Assembly: GCA_003013855.2 (NCBI GenBank)
Contig: ML058508.1
Coordinates: 1,787,001-1,851,000 of the forward strand
DNA length: 64,000 nt
Direction: 5' to 3'
Origin: Liriodendron chinense
Taxonomy: Eukaryota; Streptophyta; Magnoliopsida; Magnoliales; Magnoliaceae
A program made the position numbers and the translations under genes. The notes below the pieces were generated by a model that ran no database searches, was not told the DNA's origin, and was given only the letters and a program-made list of their open reading frames with translations. Shown here one piece after another: positions 44,502 through 56,040 of this stretch; position 1 is the first letter of the stretch; each line of letters opens with the position of its first letter.

Positions 44502-45187
44502 TGTTATGGGTAAATCCGAGCTGACCTCAAGTCCCACGGAAGGCCCATAGGCCCACGAGCCCAAGTACAGGTCCGCGAGCTCACATACTGAGGGTAGGCG
44601 AGGGTAGGCGCAAGGTGTCTGATCATAAGAGTGAGAGAGACGAGGACCAGAGCCGACGTGTCAGCCCTCACAAAGGACATTTTGGATACATCAAAGCAAC
44701 CTGAACTCAGTTGCTCTACTGAGACGGCTGATGAGCCAAGTGCTTGCCACGGTTGACCGACCTGGATTGCAACCGCCATGAATGCAGGCGAGAGTCCAGG
44801 GACGGGTCCGAAGGAGCCGGACACGTCTCTAGCCACTACCAGCATGATCCTCGTCTCTGGAATTCACGCCGCCCAACGGGTCTCACTCCCTTGGTCGTGG
44901 CCACGATTTCTCTCCGATGGCCTATAAAAAGGGACCTCCGTCCCCATTTGAAGGTAAGAACAACCTACCTACTCAAAGCCTATCACCTATCTTCTTCTTC
45001 GGACTTATCTGACTTAGGCATCGGAGGACTAACGACCAGTTCCCGGCCACCCTCTTAGCCTTCCTTGTGCTGTACAAGATCTCTCTCTAAGATCCAATTG
45101 GTTCACTAGTAGGAGATCGGCAACTTTCATCCTTCCTAGGGGGGTCCTTCGGCCACCTCGTCTATTGTCCACAAATCAGCAACAACA
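44502..45187 (+). repeat. 3' LTR of E
   Basis: 686 bp, TGTTATGGG...CAACAACA, with a clearer TATA box ('cctataaaaaggg' near 44921) than the 5' copy. The gtggg duplication follows. Confidence 0.92.
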
Positions 45188-45418
45188 GTGGGTACACATG
45201 ATGAATGGTCTGGATTGGTTTGCCTTATTGACATTTGTTCTCAAGGTGTTTGGCATTGTTTCAGTTTCATTGGGTTAGTTGCATTTGGAAGACTAGTGTA
45301 GTGTGGGTTCGATTTCATGGAATTATTATATAGAAAATGTGGAATTATATGATCAAGTATCATCGAATGCTTGGTTGGTGTTTGCGATGTTTTCATTCAG
45401 GCCAACACTTCATTCCAT

Positions 45419-45614
45419 GTCTTGCCTGCTAGCCCAGCTGGAAGATGCCTAGGCGTTTCAACAGAAGGTCTCAAGTTCGAAGTGCTAAGGAGTAAGGAGA
45501 CACACTAACCCCACCGGTGGGTGGGTGCATCGCGTGACTAACCGTGTGGGTGTGTTGCGCAGCTAACAAGCTGGTTGCATTGCATGACTAACAAAAGAAG
45601 AAAAAGAAAAAAGA
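45419..45614 (+). mobile_element. tRNA-derived SINE with 15 bp target duplication
   Basis: Perfect 15 bp duplications 'aacacttcattccat' lie at 45404-45418 and 45615-45629. The 196 bp body has an A-box-like 'tagcccagctgg' (45430-45441), a B-box-like 'ggtctcaagttcga' (45477-45490) and an A-rich 3' tail ('aaaagaagaaaaag'). This is the structure of a Pol III SINE mobilised by a LINE. It lies in what would be intron 1 of the gene starting at 34508, and a perfect duplication argues for a fairly young insertion. Confidence 0.88.
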
Positions 45615-45629
45615 AACACTTCATTCCAT

Positions 45630-46559
45630 ATAGTTGAGGCTTACCTTTCTTGGGCCTGGATCATTAAGCTGGTAGGACCTCAGCAAGCATGGAGCAAGAA
45701 TATCCTCTGGCAATCAATGCCACCACCCCATTTGTATACTTTTTCCTCGTAAGTGTATGGACCATTATCCATATTTTATTTTCAACCATCCATTTGCAGG
45801 CTGATAATTGGATGGCTAGGATTGTCCTATGGAAGTAGTTTTTAGAGCTCCAGCCATCCATTGTTGACTAAGAAAATGAAATTTTTGAATCACTGTAAAG
45901 TGGTCCCCACATGGATGGAATGTTGGCCTGAATTTAAAATGCCAATAGTTATGGCTGATTCACCATATACGTGTGAAACATATTGTCATCAAGCTCGTTT
46001 AGTTCAGATTCACCAACCCGTCAGCAGTTAGACAAAGGATGCTCTTCCCAGTACACAAGGTAACACGATCACTAGCTCCCATGTTGTGTTGTTACTGAAC
46101 AAGTGTTTACAATGTCCTTTATCTGCCTTTAAAGCTAGTCGGCAGTTGCTTGGTCAATTCTTGACTTTGTTCATTTCACTTGGAAACTTCATTGCCATGG
46201 TTTGTTTAAAGGTTGGATTGTCAAGTACCCTGATTATGGAGATCCACCAAATATGCATTATCTCCTAGTTTCTTCAGTAGTGAACATGGCCCAATTTTCT
46301 TGAATCTGAGCTTGCCATGTCTCTCACAGGAAGCACTGATGTCACAGATGAACCATGACTCAGTCTCTCCCACATTAGACACCATTAAATGTCGATCACT
46401 TCATTCCTTTTCTAAACTGCATTTTTCTTGAAGCTTTAGGACTGGCAATGCCCCGGGCTTGGGCCAGGTAAAATCAATATTTCGTATATGCCAGGCCTTA
46501 CTAGTTCGAAATCTGGACCTGGAACTACCCCGGGCCCATCCATTGCTAGGCCTCCTTTT
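45630..46559. other. Presumed intronic or intergenic sequence, no gene recognised
   Basis: No convincing exon is seen. Short pieces resemble small repeat families ('gtggtccccacatggatgg' near 45900; 'cccgggcttgggccagg' near 46450). A continuation of the gene at 34508 was looked for and not found. Confidence 0.5.
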
Positions 46560-47055
46560 GACTTACTTGTTCATGAACCTCTTTAATTTATTGCGAATAG
46601 TCTTCCGCTCATCGCTTACTCACCCAAATTTAGCAAAGGTATCAAATCTAGGATTGGTCATAGGGTGCCCATACTCTACTTCAAATGGATATTTTCTTGT
46701 GCATCGATTCATCATGCTATTTTACGCATACTTTGCTTGGGGAAGGACTAAAGCGCACTTTGTAGAAGATTCCTTAGACTTTCATTAACAACTTCAATAT
46801 GCCCACCAATCTTGGGATACGTCCACCAAAAGTGGCTTAGAAACTTGTTAGTCCTATGTGACATGGTTGATTTGGAACACCATGTAGTTTGACCACTCTT
46901 TGATGATTAAATAAACGCTATTTGATGCATTAGTTGTCTTTCTACAGGGGATAAAATGTGACATCTTTGAAAACCAATCCGCTACTATCAATACGCAATC
47001 CATGGCTCTCACTATCTTTGATGATCCAAGGACAAAGTCCAGGCTAATAGACTAA
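46560..47055 (-). pseudogene. Ty3/gypsy integrase remnant
   Basis: The minus strand reads 'DFVLGSSKIVRAMDCVLIVA' and 'DWFSKMSHFIPCRKTTNAS', matching the start of the gypsy integrase core (LDFVLGLP...D..FVVVDRFSKMAHFIPC). Frame-broken pieces follow, ending 'YPFEVEYGHPMTNPRFD'. It is heavily decayed, and no LTR could be assigned. Confidence 0.8.
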
Positions 47056-47080
47056 TAGTAACATATGAAATGGTGTGTAG

Positions 47081-47522
47081 GAGACTTTTTTATTTATTTA
47101 TTGAGAGGTAACAAAATTTTTATTGGGAAGCCTGCTGAAAAGACAGGAAAAGAATACAACCTAAAGCTAAGAAACAAAAAGTGAAAATAAAGAGGTAGAG
47201 CGCGCTGCCGCTACATTAGAGCCCCAACCTGCAACATCGAATTTAACTTTCCTAACAACTTCCTCAACTGAAGAACTTCTATTTTGGAAGCAACACCCAT
47301 TCCTTTCCCCCAAATATCCCACATCATTGCATTAAGACTAGCTGCCATAACACCCACAAGGCATATATATATGGGAGGATCATAGATCTCTTTTGAAGAT
47401 TGTCGATAGTAAGCACTCTTTTCCTGCTTTCCAACCAAACGAAGGATGCAACTCTTGGAGGGGCATACAATGGATGGAAAGGATGAGAAGGATCTGACGG
47501 CTGAGGTGGATCACGAAGCATC
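47081..47522 (-). pseudogene. LINE 3' fragment (RT zinc-binding region)
   Basis: The minus strand reads 'APPRVASFVWLESRKRVLTI' and 'DNLQKRSMILP', the zf-RVT region at the C-terminus of plant LINE reverse transcriptases. Downstream (leftwards) an A-rich end shows as 'tttttatttatttattg' on the plus strand near 47087. It is a 5'-truncated, dead copy. It abuts copia K at 47523. Confidence 0.8.
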
Positions 47523-47834
47523 TTGTTGAAGGACTGCACTGAAAAGCAAGCCTTGCTATGTTCATGGCACACCATATAATTATAGAGAATGCAAGTCATG
47601 TATTGTATATTTTCTTTATCTTCCTTTTTGGGTGTATGCATGTGCATAGTGTTGTGTGCCCCTATGGAGTATGTATTTGTTTCTCTAGCAATATAATAAA
47701 AGGTGTGTTAGGGCTTCAAGCCATAACACACAAGAAAGCTTTTCTTTCAAACTCTCTCCCTCCTCTCACACTTTTCCTCCTATTCTGTTTTCTCATTTTC
47801 TTCCTTTCAACCCCCTAAATCCACCCAAACCAAC
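47523..47834 (+). repeat. Probable 5' LTR of copia element K
   Basis: It begins TGTTGAAGGACTGC and has TATA-like 'aatataataaaagg' near 47689. It ends before 'tttgtatcatagtagaactc', a diverged TGGTATCAGAGC-type (initiator tRNA-Met) primer site. The exact 3' edge is uncertain by a few bases. The matching 3' LTR was not found. Confidence 0.55.
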
Positions 47835-47956
47835 TTTGTATCATAGTAGAACTCTGCGAGTCGATCGGTGCTACCAGGACCTGCTGATGTGAGCAACTGT
47901 ATGACTGACGTTAACGTTGTACATTTCATTAGCTCGTTTTTCAACAAGAAGAATAT

Positions 47957-48891
47957 TAACGTAGGATGCCCTAATTATGATGCATGCTCATTAACACATA
48001 ATTCAGCGGAAATAAAAGACAATAATAATCTAAAAATCTACCATTAATCATCATCAACTAAGAATATCATAAGGAGGCATGCAATGGAGTGGGCCATTCA
48101 TCACAACCACGAAGTGTGAAGTTCAATTATCGCTTAGGTTGGATCCGACGAGGGATGGAACCTCCCGATCTTGCATGGTCTTAACCCAATCGATCAATGG
48201 GGATCACTAGTCCGAGGAATCGAAAGGTTTCTCGAATTAGGGATTTGAAAATCTGAGGAATTAGGGTTTGGATCAATTCTCAGACTTTAATTGAGGGGAA
48301 ATAAACAAAACATGGATTTAGAATAATGAGAATGAAAGATAGATTACCTGGAAGAAGTTGGAGGGGCACAAGAAGAAAAGAGAAGAATGAGATCAAGGAA
48401 GAGGAAGAAGCATCATGAGAGAGAAGAGAGGAAGGAGGCAACCAAAGGTTTGCTTTTCATTAATCAATCAACTAATCTCGTTTTTAGGGCTTAGCCCACT
48501 TAAATAAGCAATAGGAAAATATAAAAGTACTAAAATACCCTTAAAACTAAGCAAAAAGCGAAATAAAAAAAATTATTTCTGCAGAAGGTCGGGCTCTCGG
48601 TCGGGCGCTCGAAGACGTCCAAAAACGTCCAGAGAGGTTCGGGTGCTCGATAGACTATGTTCGGGTGCCCGATGGGGCTCCCGAAAGCAGTAGTCGGGCG
48701 CCCGAAGACAGTGAAAACTGTCCAACAGGTCTTCTTCATCCTACACGTGTCTTCCCAATGTGGGGTCTTCTATGTGTCAAACCACGTGTGTAGGGTCTTC
48801 AACTCCTCAATGATCGCCTAACCACAAGGAAGATACTTGTGGTGTGCGCTTTCTTTGTTGCTAGACTTTAAAAGGTCTTGTGTCCTCATTA
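47957..48891 (-). repeat. 3' LTR of F (left copy)
   Basis: 935 bp. The inner edge meets the polypurine tract (minus strand 'cacccgaggggagtt', 48892-48906). 'gggcgcccga'-type motifs lie at 48585-48715. The outer terminus is mutated to TAAC, where the other copy has TGAC. Confidence 0.9.
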
Positions 48892-48939
48892 ACTCCCCTC
48901 GGGTGAGAAAAACTCGACTTCGACGAGTTAAAGGCCTTG

Positions 48940-49082
48940 TGACGCTCTAGTAAGTTCGGATCAATACTCTATAACTCCTCTTTAGTCAACCACGTAGATT
49001 TTGACGGTGGTTTGTTCTTCCATTTGACAAGATATCGTTGGAACCCTGTGTCTCTCGTAGAAACTATCTCTTCATCCACGAT
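48940..49082 (-). pseudogene. Chromodomain at the integrase C-terminus of F
   Basis: The minus strand reads 'EEIVDEEIVSTRDTGFQRYL' then 'VKWKNKPPSKSTWLTKEEL', a stop and 'SIDPNLLERHKAF'. The YLVKWK and STW aromatic residues are typical of chromodomains that bind methylated histone H3 and direct integration. Only one stop interrupts it. Confidence 0.88.
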
Positions 49083-50424
49083 TTCCTCAATCTCTTCTTT
49101 ATGAAAATTGGTGGAGGAAGGGGTGGAGTAGGTTGTGAAGAAAATTCAGAGAATGGCCATGAAAGAGACGAGGGATCGATGGTAGGATTAAGGGAACTGA
49201 CTAGATCCTCTACATTAAACGTTGGATTAATGCTCATTTCAGGTGGAAGGTCAATCCGATACGCATTGGACCCAATTTTTTGCAATATCTTGAATGGTCC
49301 AGCACTACGTGCTTGTAATTTCTTAGCAGAACCCTATGAGAACCGCTCTGGCCTTAGCCTCACCATTACGTAGTCTCCTTCCTGAAAATCTTGTAGTCTA
49401 CGATAAGAATCAGCTGAAAATTTATAACTATCATTGCTTTGATTAATCCGTTGTCTAATATGTGTATGCAAATCATGGATGTGTCTTGTAAACGCATTGG
49501 CCGACTCTGAAGATATTTGGGTGACAGACATGGGTAAGAGATCTATGGGCATTCTAGGTTTGTAACCATTGACAATTTCAAATGGGCTCATCCCTGTCGA
49601 TCTATTAACTGACCCATTGTAAGCAAATTCAGCGATTAGGTAGAATTAAGTCCCAAGTTTTAATATGCTCACCCACTAGACAATGTAGAAGATTTCAAAG
49701 ACTTCGATTTTCCACCTCAGTTTGTCCATCTGTTTGAGGGTGGTATTCAGTGGAAGATTGTAAACGAGTACCCATCATGTGCCATAATGTCTTCCAAAAG
49801 TAACTGGTAAATCTGACATCATGGTCAGACACTGGTTTTAGGCAAACCATGGAGATGCACCACACCATAAAAAAAGACTCGAGCAATGTGAGACGCATTT
49901 GACGTTTTCGAACGTGGGAGAAAATGCGCCATTTTAGAGAAATGATTAACAACAACAAAGATGGAATCGTGCTTTCTGATCGTCTTGGGAAGTCCGAGCA
50001 CGAAATCCATATTAATGTCATGTCACGGAGCATGTGGCACTGGTAATGGCGTATATAGCCCAGTGTTTTGCTTTCATTACTTTGCCAGTTGACATGTATG
50101 ACATTGCCCTAAAACTTTGGCTACATCTCGCTTGAGACTTGGCCAATAAAAACGATCCTCTACAAGGGCAATGGTCTTATCTCGACCAAAGTGGCCAGCT
50201 ATCCCCCCTGAATGAAGCTCCCAGACGAGGAATTCACGAAGGGACATATGGGGAATACAAAGTCGGTCTTCTTTAAAAAGGATGCCATCTTTAAGGACAT
50301 AATCACCTGTGCTACGCTGTTCACTAGAGAGCGACGCATAAGTACCCCCAAAATCAGGACATGTGGGGTCCTCATCTTTCAATTGCTCAAATCTGACTAC
50401 CTCTACACTTAAGGAATTGAGCAA
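49083..50424 (-). pseudogene. Integrase of F
   Basis: The zinc-binding part is 'ELHSGGIAGHFGRDKTIALV' and 'CHTCQLAK' (H-H-C-C). The core has 'MDFVLGLPKTIRKHDSIFVV' and 'VNHFSKMAHFLPRSK'. Later come 'FTSYFWKTLWHMMGTRLQSS' and 'YHPQTDGQTEVENRSL' (the Glu). 'MSPFEIVNGYKPRMPIDLL' and 'FQEGDYVMVRLRPERF' lead to the GPF-like 'QARSAGPFKILQKIGSNAYR'. Frame breaks lie near 49592, 49825 and 50077. Confidence 0.9.
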
Positions 50425-51561
50425 CGTTACTCTTCTACTAAGGGCCTTTGCCGGTTTGTTTTCGACTCGGCCTTATGTTTCAGAACGAACCAATATTCTT
50501 GAAGAAACGCTACCCACTTAGCTTGCCTTGGGTTGAGTTTCTTCTGAGAATGTAAATATCTCAAGGCCTCATGGTCAGAAAACAAGAAGAATTCGTGCGG
50601 TAGGAGATAGTGACGCCAATGTCTCAGGGATTGCACTACCGCATATAATTCCTTGTCATAAGTGGAGTACTTCTGCTTTGCCTCATTCAGTTTCTCGCTA
50701 AAATAGGCTACTGGGTGGCCCTCCTGGCTCAACACTTCACCTATACCAACACCTGGCGCATCACACGCCACCTCAAAAACTTTAGAAAAGTCAGGTAGAC
50801 GTATGATAGGAGCTTCTACCATTTTGCCCTTAATTTCCTTGAAAGCCTTGATTGCGGCTTTTGACCACACGAATTCTCCCCTTTTCATGCATTCAGTAAT
50901 GGGAGCCATGATCGTGCTAAATCCCCTAATGAACCGACGATAAAAAGTTGCTAAGCTTCGCACCTCGTGAATGTTCTTCAGTTCAGGCTACTCAACTATG
51001 GCCCTGATCTTTTCAGGGTCTGCTCGCATTCCTTCTGATGACACTATAAATCTTACGAACACGACTCGACTAGACATGAACGCGCACTTCTTAAGATTAG
51101 CGTATAACTTTTCAGTCCTAAGGACGCTACATACCTGCTTCAGATGTTTAAGGTGTGATTCCTTAGTGGTATTATAAATAAGAATGTCATCAAAGTACAC
51201 CACTATGAATTTTCCCATGAACGGCCTCAAGACCTGTGTCATCACCCACATAAAGGTACTGGGTACGTTAGTTAAGTCGAAGGGCATGACCATCCACTCG
51301 TACAACCCATCTTTCGTTTTAAATGCCATCTTCCACTCATCTCTTGGGTGTATGTGGATTTGGTGATAACCCCCTCTTGAGATCAATTTTAGAGAAAATT
51401 GTGGACTTGGCCATCATGTCAAGCATATCATCAAGCGTAGGTATAGGAGACCTATACTTGACGGTAATTTTGTTTATGACACGACTGTCCACACACATGC
51501 GCCACGTGCCGTCTTTCTTTGGCGTCAACAACGCGGGCACGGCATACGAGTTCATACGCTC
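50425..51561 (-). pseudogene. Reverse transcriptase and RNase H of F
   Basis: RT has 'TPKKDGTWRMCVDSRVINKI', 'ISRGGYHQIHIHPRDEWKMA' and the catalytic 'VVYFDDILIYNTTKESHLKH'. RNase H has 'FEVACDAPGVGIGEVLSQEG', 'YSTYDKELYAVVQSLRHWRH' and 'FSDHEALRYLHSQKKLN'. Here the usual 'CDAS' reads 'CDAP'. Stops lie near 50988 and 50425, with a frame shift near 51380. Confidence 0.92.
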
Positions 51562-52572
51562 TTAGATAAAACCCTTTTGCAGAAGCTCATCAACTTGCCT
51601 CTTCAACTCTGCATGCTTTGCAGGGTTCATCCTGTAGTGAGGAAGGTTCGGGAGAGTCGACCCTCGGACGAGATCAATGGTATGCTGAATGTCCCTCATA
51701 AGTGGTAACTCGTTTGGTAAATCATCAGGGAATACATCACTGTATTCCTTTAAAACTGACGTTACCTCATGGGGTAACTCTGATGGAACCTCTGGTGTAA
51801 TCTCTATTGCCACAAGTGCATACGCCATGGAATCCTCCTTAGTCTCTTTCTCAAACTCGCTCGCATTGATTATATGAAAAGACTTAGGTTTGGATTTTCC
51901 CACTTGCTTAGGCTTACTCGCCTTCTCATCCTTTCTCTTCCTAGGTGTGCTTTCTAGTGGCATAGGGTTAAGTTTGATCTTTTTACCGTTATGCATGAAG
52001 GTACACGCATTTGAACGGCCAAAGATCGTGACGTCATTGTTGAATAGCCACGGTCCACCTAGGATAATATGCCCAACGTCCATAGGTATCATGTCACACC
52101 ATAGGGACTCCTTGTATGACCCAAACTCGATAGGAACTAAGCACTGATGGGTGACAGAAAGGGATGTTTTGTCAACCCAAGAGACTTTGTATGGGTCAGG
52201 ATGAGGTGTGGATTTTAATTTCAACCGGTCCAAGGTGTTAGCGGAAATCACATTTTGACAACTTCCACTGTCCACTATCACCTTGCAATTCTTTTCTCCA
52301 CACTTGGCGAGGGTGTAGAAGATAGTGTTTCTACGCCAATCAACACTACTCCTAGACTGAGATAGTACACGCCTGACTACTGCAAGTGTTGCTTCATCGC
52401 CCATTTCGTCTTCATCAGTAAGACCTCCTTCAGGGTGATATTCTTCTACTTCATAATCACCCTGGTCATCTATACCTTTGTGGGATTCGCTTATAACTAA
52501 GGCTTTTCCACGGTTCTTCATGGGACACTGATTGGACATGTGACCGAGATTCCCATACTCATAACATCTCAC
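51562..52572 (-). pseudogene. Zinc knuckle, protease and RT start of F
   Basis: A 336-codon open stretch starts 'MRCYEYGNLGHMSNQCP', a CCHC knuckle in which the second Cys is Tyr. The protease motif is 'VIVDSGSCQNVISANTL' (D-S-G, near 52300), followed by 'HIILGGPWLF'. It ends with the RT lead-in 'YRMNPAKHAELKRQVDELLQ' then a stop. It is one of the longest open frames in the window. Confidence 0.9.
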
Positions 52573-53600
52573 TTAGCTACTCCCACTAGGACCGACACCA
52601 AGAACTCCTTTGCCCTTGTCATCCCTAGGCTTAGGCGGAATAGTCACCTGCGCCTTGGGTTGACCACCAACGTTAGGTCTAGCTCCCTGGGAACTAGATC
52701 TAGCGTTAGAGTCTCGGGACTGAAAACGTCTAATGGCAGGAGTTCTCAGGTATTGTTCCAACTCCTGCACAACTTGATACACTTCATCCAAGTCCGATAT
52801 AGGCCGAGTCATAAGCTTGCGCTGAAGATCCGCTTGAAGGCTCGTCTTGAAATGCGAGAGTGTTATTAGAGGGTCCTCTTGGACATCACATCACATCATA
52901 AATTCCTCAAATTTAGCGATGTAGTCAGTGACAGACATTGACCCTTGGCATAAGGATTGCAATTGGTCAAGGAGCTTCTGTCGGTATGAGAGAGGAAGAC
53001 ATTTTTCCTTCAACTTTTCTTTCATCTCATACCAACGTGTGCTAGGGGCTCTACCAATTCTTTTTATCTTTCGCTTAGTGTTGGTCCAAAATAATTATGC
53101 CTGGCCCACAAGTTTCATCTTCGTAAACCGCATTTGACGGTTTTTGGATATGCCATACCACTCGAAGTAGTGATCTATGTCAGCAACCCAGTTAAGGAAT
53201 GCCTTGGGATCTAGACGCCCATCAAAACTCGGGGCCTCAATTCTCACATTCTTCATCGCACGCTCATCTGGATCATAACAGTCTTGACGATCATATGTGG
53301 CTTGTGCCTCTCACACAGCACCACGACCCGTTCGACGATTTCTACCACTAGTCTCCACGTGTGGGAGCGCATTCCTCAACAATTTCTCCCGCTTGGGAGT
53401 GCACATCATCTCAAACAGTGGGGTTCTCCCTTTGGGATGCCTCTAATTGTTCGACCCTAGTCATGGTGGCTGCGATTTGGTTGTCCATGCGAGTGAACTC
53501 TCGCTTTTGACTCGTTTCTAAAGCGGTTATCTTTTGTATCAATTGAGCAAGTTGCTCAGATAACTGCTCGTTATTCATGGTTGGTTGAAGTCCGAGACCT
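52573..53600 (-). pseudogene. gag of F
   Basis: The minus strand starts 'MNNEQLSEQLAQLIQKITAL' near 53578, a coiled coil, and is then broken by many stops and frame changes. Pieces include 'ARSSSQGARPNVGGQPKAQV' just upstream of the zinc knuckle. The capsid core is not readable as one frame. Confidence 0.72.
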
Positions 53601-53901
53601 CTTACCTCTTCTCGTGGGCATATAATTAAAAAATCAAACCAAATTCTACCCGACTTGCCCTCCTATAATTTTACGATTCACAAGATGAATGCGATGAATG
53701 CAAAACTATTATGAACTGACAAATACTGAATTAAAACAGAGAATTATTCAAATCTGGAAAAATTTCAAATTAGGAAACTTTCTAAAGTTAGAAAGTCTCT
53801 AAAATTGGAAACTTTCTAAATCTGGAAATTTCCTAAAACAGACCTAAAAATCAAAACCCTAATTTGATAACTCGATCTAGACAAAACCATGCAAGCCTAT
53901 T

Positions 53902-53912
53902 CTCTGATACCA
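53902..53912 (-). promoter_or_regulatory. Primer binding site of F (initiator tRNA-Met)
   Basis: The minus strand reads 'tggtatcagag' 4 bp from the LTR edge at 53917. This is the standard tRNA-Met site of chromoviruses and many copia elements. Confidence 0.9.
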
Positions 53913-53916
53913 AATT

Positions 53917-54852
53917 TGACGTAGGATGCCCTAATTATGATACATGCTCATGAACACATATAATTCAGCGGAAATAAATGACAATAATAATCTAAAAATC
54001 TAGCATCAATCATCATAAACTAAGAAAGTCATAGGGAGGCATGCAATGGAGCGGGCCATTCATCGCAACCACGAAGTGTGAAGTTCAATTATCGCTCGGG
54101 TTGGATCCAGCGAGGGATGGAACCTCCCGATCGTGCATGGTCTTAACCCAATCGATCAATGGTGATCACTAGTCTGAAGAATCGAAAGGTTTCTCGGATT
54201 AGGGATTTGAAAATCTGAGGAATTAGGGTTTAGATCAATTCTCAGATTTTAATCGAGGGGAAATAAAAAAAACAGGGATTTAGAATAATGAGAATGAAAG
54301 ATATATTACCTAGAAGAAGTTGGAGGGGCACAAGAAGAAAAGAGAAGAATGAGATCAAGGAAGAGGAAGAAGCACCGCGAGAGAGAAGAGAGGAAGGAGG
54401 CAACCAAAGGTTTGCTTTTCATTAATCAATCAACTAATCTCGTTTTTAGGGCTTAGCCCACTTAAATAAGCAATAGGAAAACATAAAAGTACTAAAATAC
54501 CCTTAAAACTAAGCAAAAAGCGGAATAAAAAAATTATTTGCGCATAAGGTCGGGCGCTCAATTGGGCGCCCGAAGACGTCCAAAAACGTCCAGAGAGTTT
54601 CGGGCGCTCGATAGACTATGTTTGGGCGCCCGATGGGGTGTCCGAAGGCAGTGATCAGGCGCCCGAAGATAGTGAAAATTGTACAGCAGGTCTTCTTCAT
54701 CCTATACGTGTCTTCCTAATGTGGGGTCTTCTATGTGTCAAACCATGTGTGTAGGGTCTTCAGCTCCTCAATGATCGCCTAACCACAAGGAATATACTTG
54801 TGGTGTACGTTTTGTTCGTTGGTAGACTTTAAAAGGTCTTGTGTCCTCATCA
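53917..54852 (-). repeat. 5' LTR of F (right copy)
   Basis: 936 bp. On the minus strand it runs from TGATGAGGACAC to CTACGTCA. A cluster of 'gggcgcccga'-type palindromes (54550-54670) lies upstream, in minus-strand sense, of a TATA-like 'tatttaag' near 54460. Confidence 0.92.
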
Positions 54853-54857
54853 AATAT

Positions 54858-55380
54858 GGTTTGAAGCAGCTTGATTTTAGAAGATTTATGGTGATTTTTG
54901 CAGAATTTTGTAGGCCATTTGAGGTATGTTTGGATTGTTTTTCACATTTGACAGAACAACCCCAAATCTCAAAGTTTCGACGATTCCTATCCAATCAGTG
55001 GATGTTTTCTTGATCTTTCTTCATAGTGACGGCCAGTTTCACTGTCCTTGGTGACTCATGGAGTTTTTCTTTGATTTAAGGAAGATTTTGGAGGGCTTTG
55101 AGCCAAAACATGGTTCGGTTGTACCCTTTTTGGGCCCTAGGGGCTGGGGCTGTACACAAGAACTCTTGATGTAAGTCTAAGTGGTTGATCTAGTGTAGTG
55201 GGTGGTCTTCATGCCTGATTCAGGTCTTGTTGTGAGTGTGACTGTTGTGTTTTTGTTCTAAAGTTGTTTTTGGAACCTAAGTCCTCTTCTAGAACCCATA
55301 TTCTTACAAATCTGTGAGTGTTCTCACCGTGTGTGCTCCCTTGTAACTGTTGTGGCTTTGTTTTGTGTTGGTTGACCCCT
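54858..55380 (+). other. 5' leader of copia K, right of F
   Basis: This continues the K leader interrupted at 47951. No ORF or structural motif was recognised. It ends directly at the gag ATG. Confidence 0.5.
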
Positions 55381-56040
55381 ATGGAGGACAAAACTTCTTC
55401 TATATTCGGAGTCAGATCTTCAGAATCACATCCATTGTTGATTACTATAGTAAAGTTGAATGGTAACAACTATTTGTAGTGGGACCAATCAGTGAAAATG
55501 TTTCTAGGGAGAAGAGATAGACTTTCTTACATACTAGATGAAGCTCCAGATCCTTCAGATGGAAATTTCAATACTTGGACCAAGGAGAACTACGAAGTCA
55601 TGGCTTCGCTGCTTAAAAATATGGAGTCTACTGTGAGTAATTCAGTTATGTTTCTGACATCTGCCAAAAGGATATGGGACACCCTTCCTGATATGTATTC
55701 AGAAGCTAAAAACCTATCTAAAATTTTCCAATTGTCCTCAAACATCGGTAAATTTCAACAAGATTTAAGATCCTTGAAGGAGTATTTTTGAGCTCTTCGA
55801 GGTATGTGGGATGAGTTGAATCTCTATCATCTGCTCCCTTCCCATTGTACAATGGACTATAAAATTGCATGAAAACAGTGTGAAGAAATGAGGATCATGC
55901 AATTTTTCTCTGGCCTCAAACTCTGAGTATTATAGTGTTCGGAAATAGATCATAGTCATGAACCCTCTTCCTCCTCTAACAGTTATCTATGCCATGTGTC
56001 AAAGGTTGATGCATCATCCAACCCTACTTTTGCTCTATCT
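55381..56040 (+). pseudogene. copia gag of K
   Basis: The ATG at 55381 opens 'MEDKTSSIFGVRSSESHPLL' and reads 'KLNGNNYL' before a stop where copia gag has a residue before W. In the same frame come 'YEVMASLLKNMESTVSNSVM' and 'AKRIWDTLPDMYSEAKN'. This is the UBN2-like gag fold of Ty1/copia elements. Later stops (55790, 55870) end it. Confidence 0.85.

Larger units (their letters stand above)
35064..45187 (+). mobile_element. Tat-like Ty3/gypsy element E (complete ends, defective genes)
   Basis: The TGTTATGGG...CAACAACA LTRs have identical 5 bp duplications gtggg at 35059-35063 and 45188-45192. Length is 10124 bp. Order: LTR, primer site, gag, PR, RT, RH, IN (plus strand), antisense ORF (minus strand), polypurine tract, LTR. 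It belongs to the same broad lineage as H (matching primer site, RT 'DMLVKS', antisense gene) but is clearly diverged. Many stops and local rearrangements make it defective. Confidence 0.93.
47957..54852 (-). mobile_element. Chromovirus (Ty3/gypsy) element F
   Basis: The LTRs lie at 47957-48891 and 53917-54852, with perfect aatat duplications at 47952-47956 and 54853-54857. Length is 6896 bp. On the minus strand the order is LTR, tRNA-Met primer site, gag, PR, RT, RH, IN with chromodomain, polypurine tract, LTR. The chromodomain and the YFDD RT box identify a chromovirus. It lies in the 5' leader of copia K. Several in-frame stops make it inactive. The first ~155 bp of the two LTRs show roughly 12 differences. 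Confidence 0.93.

Noticed and set aside
46430..46500. Possible exon 2 of the gene at 34508
   Set aside because: An AG...GT frame exists, but the sequence is a 'cccgggcttggg' repeat fragment without protein-like character.
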